From Isoetes taiwanensis (lineage: Eukaryota > Streptophyta > Lycopodiopsida > Isoetales > Isoetaceae), in NCBI GenBank assembly GCA_021234155.1, contig JAJEKV010000014.1, forward strand, positions 6,217,563 through 6,281,562: a DNA stretch of 64,000 nucleotides, given 5' to 3'. The translations under genes were made by a program, and so were the position numbers. Under the pieces are notes generated by a model. That model did no database searches. It was given only the letters and a program-made list of their open reading frames with translations, and was not told the origin of the DNA. This document shows positions 43,740-56,635 of the stretch, piece after piece (position 1 is the stretch's first letter; every line of letters begins with the position of its first letter).

Positions 43740-45600
43740 CAATGGTGCCTCTCCAACTCAAGATGGTGTGCAACATATTGAAAAGAGCAATATCAATGAA
43801 AAGCCAACTTCTAGCAAGAATGTTGAAGAAAAACAATTAGTCCTCTATAGTAGGGTGCAATGGAGGAACAAGAAGGTGAGAATCATGCACAAGTGCAACA
43901 AAGGGAAATAGTAGGCCAAGGAGTCATTGTGCTAGCAGATCACGGTCAAGGCATTAATGATGAAAGGCTAGGGGAAGACAATATTGGTATTGCAATTTCG
44001 ATGTTGGAAGACAACTGGAAAGGTAAAGGTTTGGGTGACAAGGAATGTTTTGGTTGTGTCAAGCAATTGGAGGTTCCTTGCATCATGGCATGGCCTATAA
44101 GTAGTGTTCAATTTGTGGAGGATTTATTTTTCCGAGCCCCGAGGTTGTTGGGGACAATGATTGTCTTGATATTGATCCATTGGCAGTTGGAACTCTAAAC
44201 CTAGGCAAAAGGGGAGAAGTATCAGTTGCCAGACATTATCCTAGCAAAAGAGCCAAGTTGAATAGTGACACCAAACGTGAGACAATGGTGAAGGTTAGGG
44301 GCTCAGATTGTTGTTGGAGTGCTTGTATGCAATTCTTTACAATAGAACAATTGGTGGAAGCAAGAGCCACTTTTCAAGAGTACACTGTTGATGAGAGGAG
44401 GACCTACATGTACACAATCTTCGAGCATGCACTTCAAGATGAAAGAAACCCAAACAGAAAAAGATACCCTTTGCTAGGCAAATGGATATGTGCAAAAGCA
44501 TGGCAGAGTATCCATGCAATTCCAACTTCTTCATGGCATAATTGGCAAAAAAAACAGGCAGAGGGGAATAGGATTGCTTTACATGGAAATAATGGTTTGT
44601 TGAGACCAACAGCTATAGGACCTTGGCTGCCAAGGAGATATTTGAAAAATATATTGATTTCAATGCAGAGTCTATGCCACACAAAAGTAGAAGGGATGAA
44701 AAGGGAAGAGCAGTTGTTGAGAAAAGGTTGCAATCACATTGTACTCAAAAGAGTATTTTGGAAGAAGTGAATTCCCTACTTCGAGAATTGGGAATTCTTC
44801 CAATATCCCAACCTAGCTTTAGTAGGTTATGGAAGAAGCATTTCAATCATGTCACCATAGCAACTTCAAACAACTTTGCAAAGTGCAATTTATGTGCTAA
44901 GTTGAAGGAGACTCTTGATAAGACTGTGCAACCTAGTCAAAGGGCTAGGATAAGGGAGCATATGGACCATATGACTGACCAACTATCATGTAGATCATGT
45001 TATTGGATGTGGAGGACTTTATCCGCATTGGAACCCAATAACTATTTATGTATTATACATGACAAGATGGACCAGCAAAAGACTTGTCTTCCACAATTCA
45101 AGTACATACCAAAGTCATGTGGAAGATCATACCCTTTCTGAGATCTCAATGGCTGGGGCAATCTTGCATGGGCATAATCAAACCTACTATGGCCATTTTA
45201 GTTTGGAGTTGTGGAGTGATGGTCCAGATTTTCATATTGGGAGTATCATGAGGTGTTTGAGAAACTATGAAAATGGATACAATGGTCACCTCGGGACCTT
45301 CTGACTAGCGGGCACTACATAGAGCATTGTTAGATGGGAACCCTAACAATATTGAAAAGTTCAGCAAGGCAAGGTTTAGGAAGCATGGGTCTAATGAACA
45401 TGTTGGAGCTTCAACTTCACGTGCTAAACCTCAAGATCTACCCAAAAGGTTTCTCTTGCAACTTGATAATTGTGCTGGCCAAAATAAGAACAGGTGGATG
45501 TTTTCTTTCCTATCCTACTTAACAGCTGTGGGGATATTTGAAAGAGTTAATTTAGGGTTTCTTATGCCCGGGCATACCCATATATCTGCTCGAAAGCCAT
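43740..45600 (+). pseudogene. Transposase-like protein with DUF7869-type core (frameshifted)
   Basis: Plus-strand frames at 43860-44198, 44180-44620, 44623-45141, 45147-45304 and 45327-45600 line up into one protein interrupted by about four frameshifts and a stop. In order it shows GKWICAKAWQSIHAIPTSSW, CNLCAKLKETLDKT with later CRSCYWM (zinc-binding-like), LCIIHDKMDQQKTCLPQF, LELWSDGPDFHIGSIMRCL, LLQLDNCAGQNKNRWMFSFL and a final FLMPGHTH. The 'HDKMDQxKTxLP ... LQxDNxxxQNKNR ... PVGHTHxDxD' pattern belongs to a widespread eukaryotic transposon-derived family (DUF7869). Here the GHTH box is followed by ISARK and not by the usual acidic residues, and the C terminus is lost. Confidence 0.7.
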
Positions 45601-48600
45601 TGAATTGGATGGTCTATGGGTGTCAGAATGCAGGGTGTTGTAGAATACCTCAGCTGCATTTTGGGTATCTAGCTCTATCGGGGCCATATCCACATTGTAC
45701 CTCATGCCATTTGCTTGCAAGATGCCTTCACAATTTGGTTGCCTCCTCCTCGCTGGGTTACGAAGCATCATTGTGCCTGTAGCTATTTTGTCAAGGCAAT
45801 TTACATTGACATTAGTAATTAGAGTGAACAAGATGCAAAATACGGAATTAAAAAATAAAAAAACAACGGTAACATTTCCAGTAATAAAATATTAACAAAA
45901 ATAACAAAAATAATAATGCATTCGTTAGGTTTACTACAATAAAAAGAAAAACTATCTACTAATGGGCTCTAGAATTGTTAAAGGGAGCGCAGAACATGAA
46001 GCTAGAAATAGCACAAGGATCTTCACTAAAAAGGCATGTACTACATAGAGGAAACCAGATATGCGCTATAATCGGAATTCAGGCCGAACCTCACGGATAT
46101 GGCTGGGTTCTGACATTTCTGTTGTTTTATTAGGGGCAAAAGGAAGCCCTTTATATGGAGAGGGTAAATAATAACTGTAAGGGAGGCCTTGGTTTAAGCA
46201 AGAAAGCGGATGACCAAATGTCCGACTCCTATTTACTGTAGCAGACCATGTTTTGTTGTAGCAGACCAGAGTTTTTGTATGTGAAATCATAACTCAAATC
46301 TTTTGCTGTAGCAGGCCAGAGTTTTTGTATGTGAAATTATAAGTCAAATCGTGTGTGACGTGTTTTGCCATAACCTAGTACTGCACAGAGGCCTTATCTG
46401 GTTACTTTTTCCACAAAGGAACACAGTTTCACATGCCATTGCAATGGGTTTACAAGGGTTTAAGAGTGGAATTAGACTTAGATGATATGGTAACTGATTA
46501 TACAATAGTTAGGGGTTTCATATGTTCAGAATATAGTAAGGGAATGCCCTACTTAAATAAGCCACAGACCTGTAAAAACCAATTGAATACACCATGCAAA
46601 TAACGCAAACATGGATTGAAAGCCTCAACTGGAACCATACCTAATATTGTCTGCACACAAAAGGATTAGCATGATTCCTATCGCAACAAGAAGCTACATC
46701 ATCCAAAACTTCCAATATCACATACACAAGAGAAGGCTAGGGCCAAAAACAGTAGGCCATATGAAGCTGCTATGCATGCATGTCCAAGCACATGCATGCA
46801 CCAAAACAACGGTTCACAGCACAAAATTTAAAAAAAATACCGATGGTTCATAGCACAAAACTTAACAAAAATATATAACGCGCTTTGTAAATACCACTAG
46901 CATATGCATACACAAATACAAGAACACAATCATATAAAAACCATAGCAAAATAACCGTATAATTATATATTTGACACCGACGAACCATTTTTTATGATAT
47001 TGACATGGTAGTTAGTATAATATATCATGTAATGGAACGCCATATTCTCCCAACTTGAATTGATGCTATCCACAACATTATGCTCTCTCCACCTTGAATC
47101 TTGCAACAACCTTACAAGTTCTAATATCTAACATAATAATAGGGGATTTTCTTTTGTGTTTTTGTACATTTTTTAATGAGGTTTTGCTATGATTTGGAAG
47201 ACATATTTTACAAGAGCTATTATACATCTAGAGTGCGTACCATGTATTTTCCTTCTTCCTCTAATTTTTGTAGGTGTGTCTTGATGGTTTGGTTAGATAT
47301 TTATTCCGTTTATATATCTGCATTCCTTAAATCTCATGCAGACATCGATCCTTTGTGTTTTAGGATAGGAAAGAATCAGTTTCTCAATGGCAAAGCCTGT
47401 CGAATGTCTTAGAGCTTTCTCTGGAAATTTCTCAATGGCAAAGCCTGCCAAATATTGCATTGTGGCTACTTTCAAGGATGCTATCCTGTGGCTTTACTGA
47501 TTTTTCTCTTCAGTAGCCTTCTTTGAAGTTGATCTGAGGCCTCTTATGCAGCAAGTAATATCCTGATTACTTTGAACGGATTCTGCCTTGAAGCTTTATG
47601 ATTTCTCTGTTTGATAGCCTATTTTATTCTGAAAACTACTATGGTAAGTTGCTGGATGCCAGATCAAGTATGTGGTGCATGCCAATGTGTAATTAGTTTG
47701 ACTTCCAAAATATTTTCCAACCTAAAGGACATGCTCTGGCTAGGTTAAGCCAAGAGGAAGTTTGTGACTACATTGCTCTCGCTAGTTGGGGATGCCATGA
47801 AGGCAAGGTGGTTAGAGCCCCTTGATGAGGAGATGCTTGAGTGCTACTCGTCTCCATCTGTTAGAAATTGGGACTCCATAGGATTCTACTGATATCGCTC
47901 CTTTGTTCCCTAGCAGGTTCATAGATCTATGCTCAGTCGGGATGGATGTCGACATGCCCTTGGACCATATAAGGTAGCAATATGGGCTATGCTACGAGCG
48001 TTGTGATCTCCAAACTCAAGATCTTGCCCCATACATCTATAGTTGATCCTATCCTCGTAGGGTTTGGGAGAGGGGCCAATGGAAGTGGATCCATGCATAT
48101 AACTTACCAACTAGTCAATAAATCTTTTGTCTTAAGAAAGGCCCCGAGATTCACCCAATCCCTCCTTAGATAGTATCTAACTTAGGTAAGATGGTCTAAT
48201 CCCTTTTTCTCTCTAGCTTACATGTGTTCTCAGGGCTCTAGACATACTTCCTTCCCTTCCACACCCCACATGTATGGGGTCGGATGTGTTTCAATAACCC
48301 ACAAACGATGGTGCCCAGGAGTGATGCAATGCCAGTGGTCAATGTGCAATCTATATTAATTTTATCCACAAATTTTAGAATTATACCAAACTATAAAGCG
48401 AGTATTCAATACATGTATCTAAGAATAAATCATTACAAGACGGTAGTATAGTGCCACAATGCATCGCATTTGTTGTCATGCTTGTCAATTTGATGAGAAA
48501 TGAATGAGAGTGTGTTTTTATATACAGGTTGCTTGAAAGGAACTTCCGAGAAGACCTCAAGACTATGAAAAGACATCCTTTTCCAAGAGCGTCTGTACTC

Positions 48601-50589
48601 ACAATGCATCTTCGACAACAACTGAGTGCAGAACAAAATAGATGTAACATTTAGTAATCGGGTAGAACACTAGGATCCTAGTGGCATATTTGAGTAAATA
48701 GGATGATAGAAATCTGACGGAATAGTTTGGAATCCTCCCTTTTTTCTATTGTTCCTGGGCTGTTTAATTTCTGTTGTAGATATTGATCCATCACCATCTC
48801 CAATCTTAGATATTGGGCTCCACGATGTGTAAATCAATCTATGGGATCAAGAATTCTAAGCACGAGTGCAAAAAGCTGTAGGCCAAATTTTTTTGGTTTC
48901 CGCCGTAATCTGGGCCAGAGCAAAGTTCCCAAGTGCCTACGACATCTTATCCAAAATACATAAAGAACCTAGTATCTTAATTTTAAAATACATGCTCTCA
49001 CCTGCTGGCTGCGCCAAGACACGCCCTGAATCCAAACACTAAGACCTATAATAACAACAGAGTTCCTGATCTTTGCCAATAGATCAGGTTGCACACTAGA
49101 GTCACACGCATGAAGTTGACGTAAAAGTGGCTTTTTCGGAATGCCACCTGGATTTTTTCTTGGAATTTTAGAGGTGCCAGCTGGACTTTTGATGGGTGTT
49201 GACCACCATCAAAAGTGCTAGAGATATGACCTAAAATTGGCGTTAAAACTACTAACTAACTTAAAACTAAGTTCAACCAAAGGCTTTAATTATATTCCTT
49301 TAAGCAAAATGGATATTGTGATAAGGGCCATCTGACGGCTCGCATGGACAAGTATCGATAGGATAACTGAAAATTAGCTGAAAATGAAAATCTAAGCTTC
49401 GTTTAAGAGCTTCAGCTGTTGCGTCATCCACGGTGTGTTGTAGGAAAAAAAAAAACGAAAACTCTCATGTGAGTCCCACATTAAACACCCGAGGAAAGTT
49501 TCATGACCGAAATATGCAAACTTTTATAGTCTATGCTTCTCCTTAGGTTCTGTTTGGGCCACTTGTTAGCTCAAAGGTCAACCTTCCTTGTTACAGCAAG
49601 ATGGCTGTCACGGGTACCTCCAGGTGCAATATGGGGAACAGTACAACCCAATCGGCTAAAATTGAAAATTTCTGAATAAGTGCACTGCAAGAAAATTTTG
49701 AATAAGATACTCTATGTATTAGATAATTTTTCGGGGGAAGGGATTCCGCCTCCGCTGAGGCTGGCGGCTCCGCCGAGATATTTTCCTGCGAAATCGAAGC
49801 GCCGTGATGAGTAGTTAGTCGCTGCTTGGTAATGCAACGACACCTTGAATTTCTTTTTGTTTCCTCTGAGTTTAGGTTAACATTTGCTCTGTTTTCCTTT
49901 CTTTCTGTATTTTAGGTCGACAGTAGAATATCCTAGGCAACGTTTTGGTGCAGGCCGAGTGTTTTGAAGTTTGTTTTTTGATGGTTTTGCTCGTCTTTGG
50001 TTAGAATCTGGCCTCTTATCCAAACATCTTGCGAAGTGCAATACTCCTTCACCATATCCTTCACTGCTTGAAGATGGATTGAAGCTCTGCTCTGGCCTTT
50101 TGCCGGATCTAAAATAGAGCTGCTTGGTCCAATTTACCTATTTGGTCGCCCAGTTGAAGGCGTCATTTTGGCAAGAAAGAAGAGAAGAAAGATATGTGGC
50201 AGCAGACACCATAGTCGCGCAGGGAGCCATTAGCGAAGCTGGAGTTGCAGGCTATGGCTATGGCTTTTGTATTTTCTGTGTATAATTTGAATGTGATCCA
50301 TAATTTGAGTGTATACGCTGCCGGGGTATAATCTGTGTGTAAGAATTCATGTGCAGAAATTGCAATCAAGAAGTTTTTTGAAAGTGGTGGAAAAAAATCT
50401 TGGTGGACGTGAAATTCCGCCTCTTAATTTAGACGAAATTTTGCAGTAATCCAAGGCTGGTGGTTATTACTAGGATAATAAGGCAAATCGCTGGCACTAA
50501 AAAAAATATGGGGATTTTCTGGTTGGGCTTAAAACGTTGGGGTGTTAGACCGGACATTTTGTAAAAATACGGGTGGCAACCATCAACAC
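45601..50589. other. No gene recognised
   Basis: A minus-strand frame of 89 codons at 45562-45831 contains ELDTQNAAEVFYNTLHSDTH, without a recognisable domain, so it is only a possible scrap. Elsewhere only short frames occur. A 50-bp tandem repeat at 46261-46360 is listed. A1 ATGCATGC cluster is near 46760-46800, and a short repeat TTTCTCAATGGCAAAGCCTG occurs at about 47381 and 47428. Confidence 0.4.
46261..46360. repeat. 50-bp tandem duplication
   Basis: GCAGACCAGAGTTTTTGTAT at 46261 recurs as GCAGGCCAGAGTTTTTGTAT at 46311, each followed by GTGAAAT-ATAA-TCAAATC. Confidence 0.8.
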
Positions 50590-50826
50590 AGAAATGTTAG
50601 GGCAGACCACATTTCTCCATATTATCACCCTTCTTACATCCTCTAACTTTCATGTCCCACCTAACAGGCGCTGCTAATGCTCACCGAATTGAATAAAAGG
50701 GGGCGGCACGTGCAAAATGTGGACTGCCCTAACATTTTGAGGGGAAATGTTCGCTGGCTGGCCATTACGCGACGGGCGAGCCAGTGGCCGCACCGTGCAT
50801 AATGACCAGCCAGCCAACATTTCCCT
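50590..50826. repeat. Nested inverted repeat upstream of the TauE/SafE gene
   Basis: Outer arms AATGTTAGGGCAGACCACAT (about 50593) and ATGTGGACTGCCCTAACATT (about 50717), with an inner pair GGGAAATGTTCGCTGGCTGG (about 50742) and CCAGCCAGCCAACATTTCCC (about 50805). A G-box-like GGCACGTGC lies at 50704-50712. It may be a MITE in the promoter. Effects on the gene are unknown. Confidence 0.65.
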
Positions 50827-50935
50827 AACGTAGTTGACATAAAAGATGTCATTTCCAAGAAATTTAAAGATAGAATATACTTTGGCCCGAGAGGAGAGAA
50901 GTAGACTCTGCACTCTCAACGCATTTTCGAAGTCA

Positions 50936-52593
50936 ATGGAGCTGGGGAGATTTGGATTGGCGCTATGCATAATATTTGCATGCCATTTTAAATGTGCAGA
51001 TCAGCTGGATCTTAATGCTTCTGCTAGGCCTCTACAAAATTGGATGAACATGGTTCCAGATTGGGCTCAAAATGCACTTCCATGGCTAAGCACAAGAATG
51101 GCCGTAGCAATCGTGCTTACAGCTATGGCGGCCTCCTTGTCAAGCGCAGGAGGTGTTGGAGGAGGAGGTCTGTTTGTGCCAATCTTTTATCTGCTCCTAA
51201 GATTTGATATGAGAACTTCGGCAGCATTTTCTAATTTTTTGATTGCCGGAAGCATGCTTGCCAATGCTATCTGGAGCTCTAGGCAGGTCCATCCCATTAT
51301 CAAGAATAAGCCCATGGTAGATTACACCATTGGGATATGGATGCAGCCTAATATGCTTTTAGGGATTAGTTTTGGGGTCTTTTGCAATATTATGTTCCCT
51401 AGCTGGCTCATTACCATTTTGTTAACCATCCTTTTGGTTTATGTTACCTCAAGAAGCTGTAAAACTGGAGTGAAGCTATGGACCAAGGAGTCTGCTTCTG
51501 ATCAAAGAGCTCTACATCATGAAAACGGTGTTTTGGCTGTAAAAAATGAGCATGGTTCTGTTTCTTCTGTTGAAATAGACGATTCTTTATCTCAACCTTT
51601 ATTAGCACCAGAAAATGGTTTAAAAGGACCTAGTTGGATTCCTTCTATGGAGCTGGTCGTGATGATTTGTGTTTGGCTGATGTTTACTCTAATACAGATT
51701 CTAAAAGATAGCAAGACAAATAAGGTTTGTTATGTCTATTCTGATCTCTTTTTGTAGCATCATGTTGATTATTCTTTTTAAGTTTTTGCTAGTATCTATT
51801 TCGCATTCAACCCTGTGGAGTTGCATACTGGTCCCTCACAGCTTTGCAGATACCATTTGCACTACTTGTAACTGCATGGGCCATTTCTCAAAATCCGATT
51901 CAAAACAGCGCCATGCAATCACAGGTGTGCGGCCAATGTTGAAATAAGTTCTCTTACTGTTCAATGGTTTAAATAAGAGAAAATAAACAGAGGGATATGA
52001 TAAAGAAAAGAGAAAAGATTGATTTGTTTACTTGTTCATCATTCACAGGGATCACAAATCCGTTATGTTCTTCCAGCAATGTCATTCATTGCAGGAGTAT
52101 TAGGAGGAATGCTAGGCATTGGAGGGGGTATGATAATCAACCCCATTCTACTAGGAATAGGAGTGCATCCACAGGTGGTTTCACAAAAAGCTCTAAATAT
52201 TGATTCTAACTAGTACCTGTATTCTAATACAAATCTTTACATGAGAATACTTAATAAAGTTAAAAAAAAAAAAATGTTCTACAGGTTACTGCATCTACAA
52301 CAGCCCTGATGGTACTATTTTCATCTTCACAATCAGTGGTGCAGTTTTGGTTAATGGGAAGTGTTCCGGTTGAAGAAGCACTATATTTTTCAGCACTATG
52401 CTTTGTATTTTCTATTGTGGGAGTTGTGGCAGTGAAGAGAGCGATTCAGAAACTGGGAAGGGTGTCAGTGCTTGTGTTTGTTGTGAGCTCTGTGATGGGG
52501 TTGAGTGCAATATTGCTGGCTGTTTTTGGTGCCCTTGATGAATGGCAGGAGTACAAGGCAGGAGGCTACATGGGTTTTCGCCCTCTGTGTTGA
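50936..52593 (+). CDS. TauE/SafE family membrane protein (sulfite exporter-type), four exons
   Basis: Exons 50936-51724, 51793-51924, 52049-52174 and 52285-52593 (stop) join in phase with AG/GT borders and give 451 residues. The start MELGRFGLALCIIFACHF is a likely signal sequence; an upstream in-frame ATG at 50846 also exists but lies before the expected signal. Two homologous halves each carry the family glycine motif: SSAGGVGGGGLFVPIFYLLL near residue 75, with TSAAFSNFLI after it, and GGMLGIGGGMIINPILLGIG with VTASTTALMVLFSSSQS in the second half. About nine hydrophobic segments and a hydrophilic central loop (residues 180-230) fit the plant members. The bacterial relatives export sulfite and organosulfonates; plant members are endomembrane/plasma-membrane proteins of poorly known substrate. 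No defects, so likely functional. Confidence 0.93.
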
Positions 52594-54302
52594 GCCACTA
52601 CAATGGCTATAGAATATAGAGCAGAAGCTATTTGCATGGTTCTTTTTGGCCCTTCAGCTTTTAGACATGCCCTGTGGCTTTCCAGATTCCCCATAGGAAT
52701 GCTGCCAAAATGGTGATGTTAAAAAAAGAAGCAGAACACTCTTTATGCCAAATTTTATGCCAAATGTATGCGGTCGGTTTTGTCGCCATATTCATCCTTT
52801 TGTGGGACCTTCCAAGGATGTGGAAACATGTTTGGACAAGTTCCTTGACCGCTCCTATAATTGCATAAAGTTGTCCAGAAAAAGTCCAAGGAATCAAATC
52901 AACAACAATGTGGCATGAGTTTGATTAGAAATCCTATCATGGAAAATAAAATAAAAAGAGTTAACTGACACGACATACATGTATTTGTGATTCTTCTACA
53001 GTTGTACTATGGGACCGAGCTAAAACGGATATGATAGTTTATATTAATGATATACAACGGACCGAGCTAAAACGGATATGATAGTTTATATCAATGATAT
53101 ACAAGAAATATCACGATGGCCTTGTGTGTGGAAATGAGTTGAGAACAAAAATGTTAGATAACATAAATAGGAGCAATATATAAACACTAAAAAAAATTTC
53201 CAACGTTGTTGGGCTTTTCATCGAAATTAAATTGAAAAGTTAATAAGAATATGATTTACAAAATCTTGCATGTCGATTGTCGCTAGCCAATAACCCATGG
53301 TCTCCAAACTTGCATAGCTCTAGTGTAACATGAATGGTAAAGGTAAAAACAAGGGTTAGGGAGTGTGGAATCTAAATGGTGAAGCTCCAAACCAAATGTG
53401 ATATAATTTGCTTCCCGTCAATACTATTTAATCACGCTCCAAAGAATCACCAGAATAGCCAGAACCCATGATTCTCGTACATTGAAGCGTGGAGCATGGT
53501 GCTAAAAACTCCAAAGTTAGACGCCGGAGGCCGAAGGCCATGCTCAAAGAAGAGGAATTTTGCTGACATGGACGTGGGAAGCAGTTAAGTTTCGGTGACA
53601 TGGGTGCCCACGTGGATAGCTTCAAATTGCACAAAAATCATGCATCTCGAGTTAGGCAAGCCTGCTAAAAACAAGAATCCAAACCATTGCACAAACTCCA
53701 AAAAACGTCTACAGCAAACCTTATTGGAAAAGAAAGTTGAATATACTCAACAAAAAAAAAGAACTAAACAATGGAAAAAATTTAACAACTGTATAACATT
53801 ATATTAAAATAAATATGATGGCACAATTATAAGCTAAATCTGTTATTGTATTGACTTATCCACCACCAAGAAAGGCATTAGAATTTGTGATGTTATTTGC
53901 TTTGTCCTACTTGACAAATGTCACTAACACAAATCCTTGCTATCTAGCCAAAATCTAGATGTTATCTATTTATTTAAAGTGGTGTTGATCAGTGACTAGG
54001 TTTTCCAATGACTTCCGGGTAGCGTGAGTTGTCTTGTTTATTTGTTTAAAATTTGGTTGTCCGTTGGATTGGGCTTTTTTTGCCCAATGATTGTTTTTGA
54101 ACGATTGGATTTGCAACGAACAGTTTTAGTTGTTCTCTGAGTAAACCCTACGCTTGGCAAAATCGAGCAGAGGGCTTCACACTTGGCATAAGTTGGCCGA
54201 TTTTCCTGGATGTTCTTGAAGAAGCTATTGGGCAGAGGATCGGACAACCTATCTTTTCAATATCTTTCCTTGACGCTTCCACTTTCTGCTATGGTGGGTG
54301 TT
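52594..54302. other. No gene recognised downstream of TauE/SafE
   Basis: It contains a 47-bp tandem duplication (53012-53105, listed) and AT-rich sequence. No domain or transposon ends were seen until the LTR begins at 54303. Confidence 0.45.
53012..53105. repeat. 47-bp tandem duplication
   Basis: GGACCGAGCTAAAACGGATA starts at 53012 and 53059; both units run to GATATACAA with one difference. Confidence 0.85.
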
Positions 54303-55885
54303 TGTGACGCTCCCCGCACAATATACGGAAACCACCGTACACTCCACGGAAAATCGCCCAACCAGTGTCGTCTACTGGATGGGCCCTCCATCTATCCCGT
54401 TCTAGGGATGGCTAGAACGGTAAGGGACACGGAGGTGTCTCGTAAATCCGTCCCCTATGGACTCCTAATAACAGCGGAAGCATATAACTAAATGTCAGTA
54501 TTAGCAACTAACAATAATAACAATAAGCTACCTCAAAGGGTAGCTCAATCCATCCATCCATAGAGTCGTCAGAAGGATCAATACACCATAAAACAATAAA
54601 GCTTCTACCCAAGCTCTGACTCGTGGGGAAAGTATACTGACGGCTAGGGTCTCAAGATAGATACAGACGGAAGTATAAACAATGGCGGGGCTGGCTATAC
54701 GACAATGGCTAAGGGTTGACCACTCCATCCGCCCCTCCTGTGCATACTTTGCAGAAGGGCTAAATCGAGCTATGGCGTGACTGTAGCCTGCCGGATACGC
54801 AATCTCTTGGGATCACCCGAAGAGACTACTCCAGGTTGCATCTCCCTGGTCCGATGAGGCAAGGTCGGGTTACATCTCCCCTTCCCGGAAATCAGTGACC
54901 CGATGGGCGACTAGAGGATCGTGGCGACACACGTCTGTTCACGTCTTTAACCCCCCCAAAGCAAGAACCAGGCCGACACCTGCAGTTCTTCAGGATCAGG
55001 GCGGCACCATTGATCCAGGGGGTGACGAACCCATGCCCGGCCCGCACGAAGTGACCGACCATAGGCCTAGTGCGCCCCAAGTCCCCAGTAGCCGCGCTCA
55101 GCAGGGACTATTCCACCATCTCGTCACTGATCCCGTTATCTGGTGCTCAGTCAATCCATAACTCCCTTAGTCCGGTGGGCTCTATGCACAGGCCGCATGT
55201 AATAGGTATTATGGGTCTATCTAGAAGCATCATACATAGGGCTGCTAGGCCTCTACCCCCCTTCCCAATACATGAGGAGCATAACAAGAGATCAACCATA
55301 TCATATCTATAACATATGAACAAAGAATAAGATCTAACCTAATCACATGAATCTAACTAGGGAGTTAGGGTTCATTGATTCGGTTCATGAGGTGAAATAG
55401 TGATTCTAGGAAGGCCCTACTAGAATACATGACTCTACTTCATCTCTATAGCCGAAACTGCTTCAAAATACCTGCTCCTGACGCATTTCCTCCTGATCCT
55501 GGGGTCTCCATCGATTCTTCAGGGTTCGAGATTATTGCAACTCAATCTAACATGTCCACGTTGCTTGGGCCGCTAGACCGTGCTATGCTGCAGCTTCTGG
55601 ATCTTGATTCTGAACTTCGAGCGTGACAATAGCCTCAAGAGTGGGAGGAGCAAAAGTATCTTCAGGGTTAGGGTTAGGTATTTATAGGCAAAGTTAGGGT
55701 TAGGGTTGACACCTTGTCCCATGGGATGCGAACACGTGGAATTAACCTTTCCTAAGTTGATCAAGTTACATTATAATGTGACTTGAATCTATCTAATTGA
55801 CATACCAATCTATATACGATGGATTGTATGGTGACGTAGCCCAAAATATACGTATACATACCATATATTTTGGGGGAACGTCACA
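54303..55885 (-). repeat. 3' LTR of the second gypsy element
   Basis: Bounded by TGTGACGCTCCCC (from 54303) and GGGGGAACGTCACA (to 55885), so both strands begin TGTGACG and end CGTCACA. On the minus strand it starts right after the purine tract AAGGGGGGGAGAA (55886-55898). A TATA element CCTATAAATACC lies at 55677-55688, about 200 bp in, beside AACCCTAACCC repeats. Length 1.58 kb. A five-base GTGTT precedes it at 54298-54302 as a possible target-site copy. The partner LTR was not found in the window. Confidence 0.75.
55677..55688 (-). promoter_or_regulatory. LTR TATA box
   Basis: CCTATAAATACC on the minus strand, about 200 bp downstream of the LTR start, flanked by AACCCTAACCCTAAC-type sequence. 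It would serve as core promoter for the minus-strand element. Confidence 0.5.
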
Positions 55886-56635
55886 TTCTCCCCCCCTTAG
55901 AATAATGCTGTCCGCAGCATTAGAGTAAGGTTTTTCGAACCTGCATAAACTTATATACTCGATTATTATTAGATTGAATTAGCATTTACTAAAACGATAA
56001 CTTCCTATATATATTTGTTTTTATAAAGGTAGCTTGTAAGCATATCCTTGCAAGCTTATACAAAAGTATTATAAAGTTTATTTAAAAAACACATTATGAA
56101 TTGGACACATCAATTCATAATTTAAGTTTAGGAGTTTATAGCTAGCTACAAAATTCTTAACTCCTAACTTCTCGTAATGTGCTCCCTCGTATTTGCTTGA
56201 GTTCACTTCCCTGCAATGAGTAGCACATTACGTTAGTTTAAATTATAAATTGTGGTTTTAAGGGGATCACCCCCCTAATTACTCACTATACCTCTTTCTA
56301 ACTGCATACGATCATGGCCATACGGTTTAAGCTAAGAATCATTTAAGATGATCCTATCATTGCCCATGATAGTAGCTACCTTGTGCATGACCTCCCCCCG
56401 TTGATCATGCACCCCACTGTGCTTCATGGTTTCATGGTTTAAGCTTAGGAACATGCAATTGAATCCTTCATTGCCCATGATCACTTTTATTTTACATGAC
56501 CCCCACTATGGTCATGTACACTTGCAGTGCGTAATGGCATAGAGAACGTCTTATGGATGATCTCATCATCGCCAACACTCTCTTCTAGACTTATCTAAAA
56601 CACGATAATCTATACTTTGTAATTATCATAGCTAA
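55886..56635 (-). other. 3' untranslated region and polypurine tract of the gypsy element
   Basis: About 750 bp between the integrase/chromodomain stop and the LTR, with no coding signal. CATGACC-type inverted words (near 56385-56520) may fold. Confidence 0.5.

Noticed and set aside
45562-45831. 89-codon minus-strand frame as a gene
   Set aside because: Short, no recognisable domain and overlapping the broken transposase end; cannot be supported.
55660-55710. GGGTTAGGG repeats resembling telomere sequence
   Set aside because: Only a few units beside the LTR TATA box; not the plant TTTAGGG repeat and not an array.
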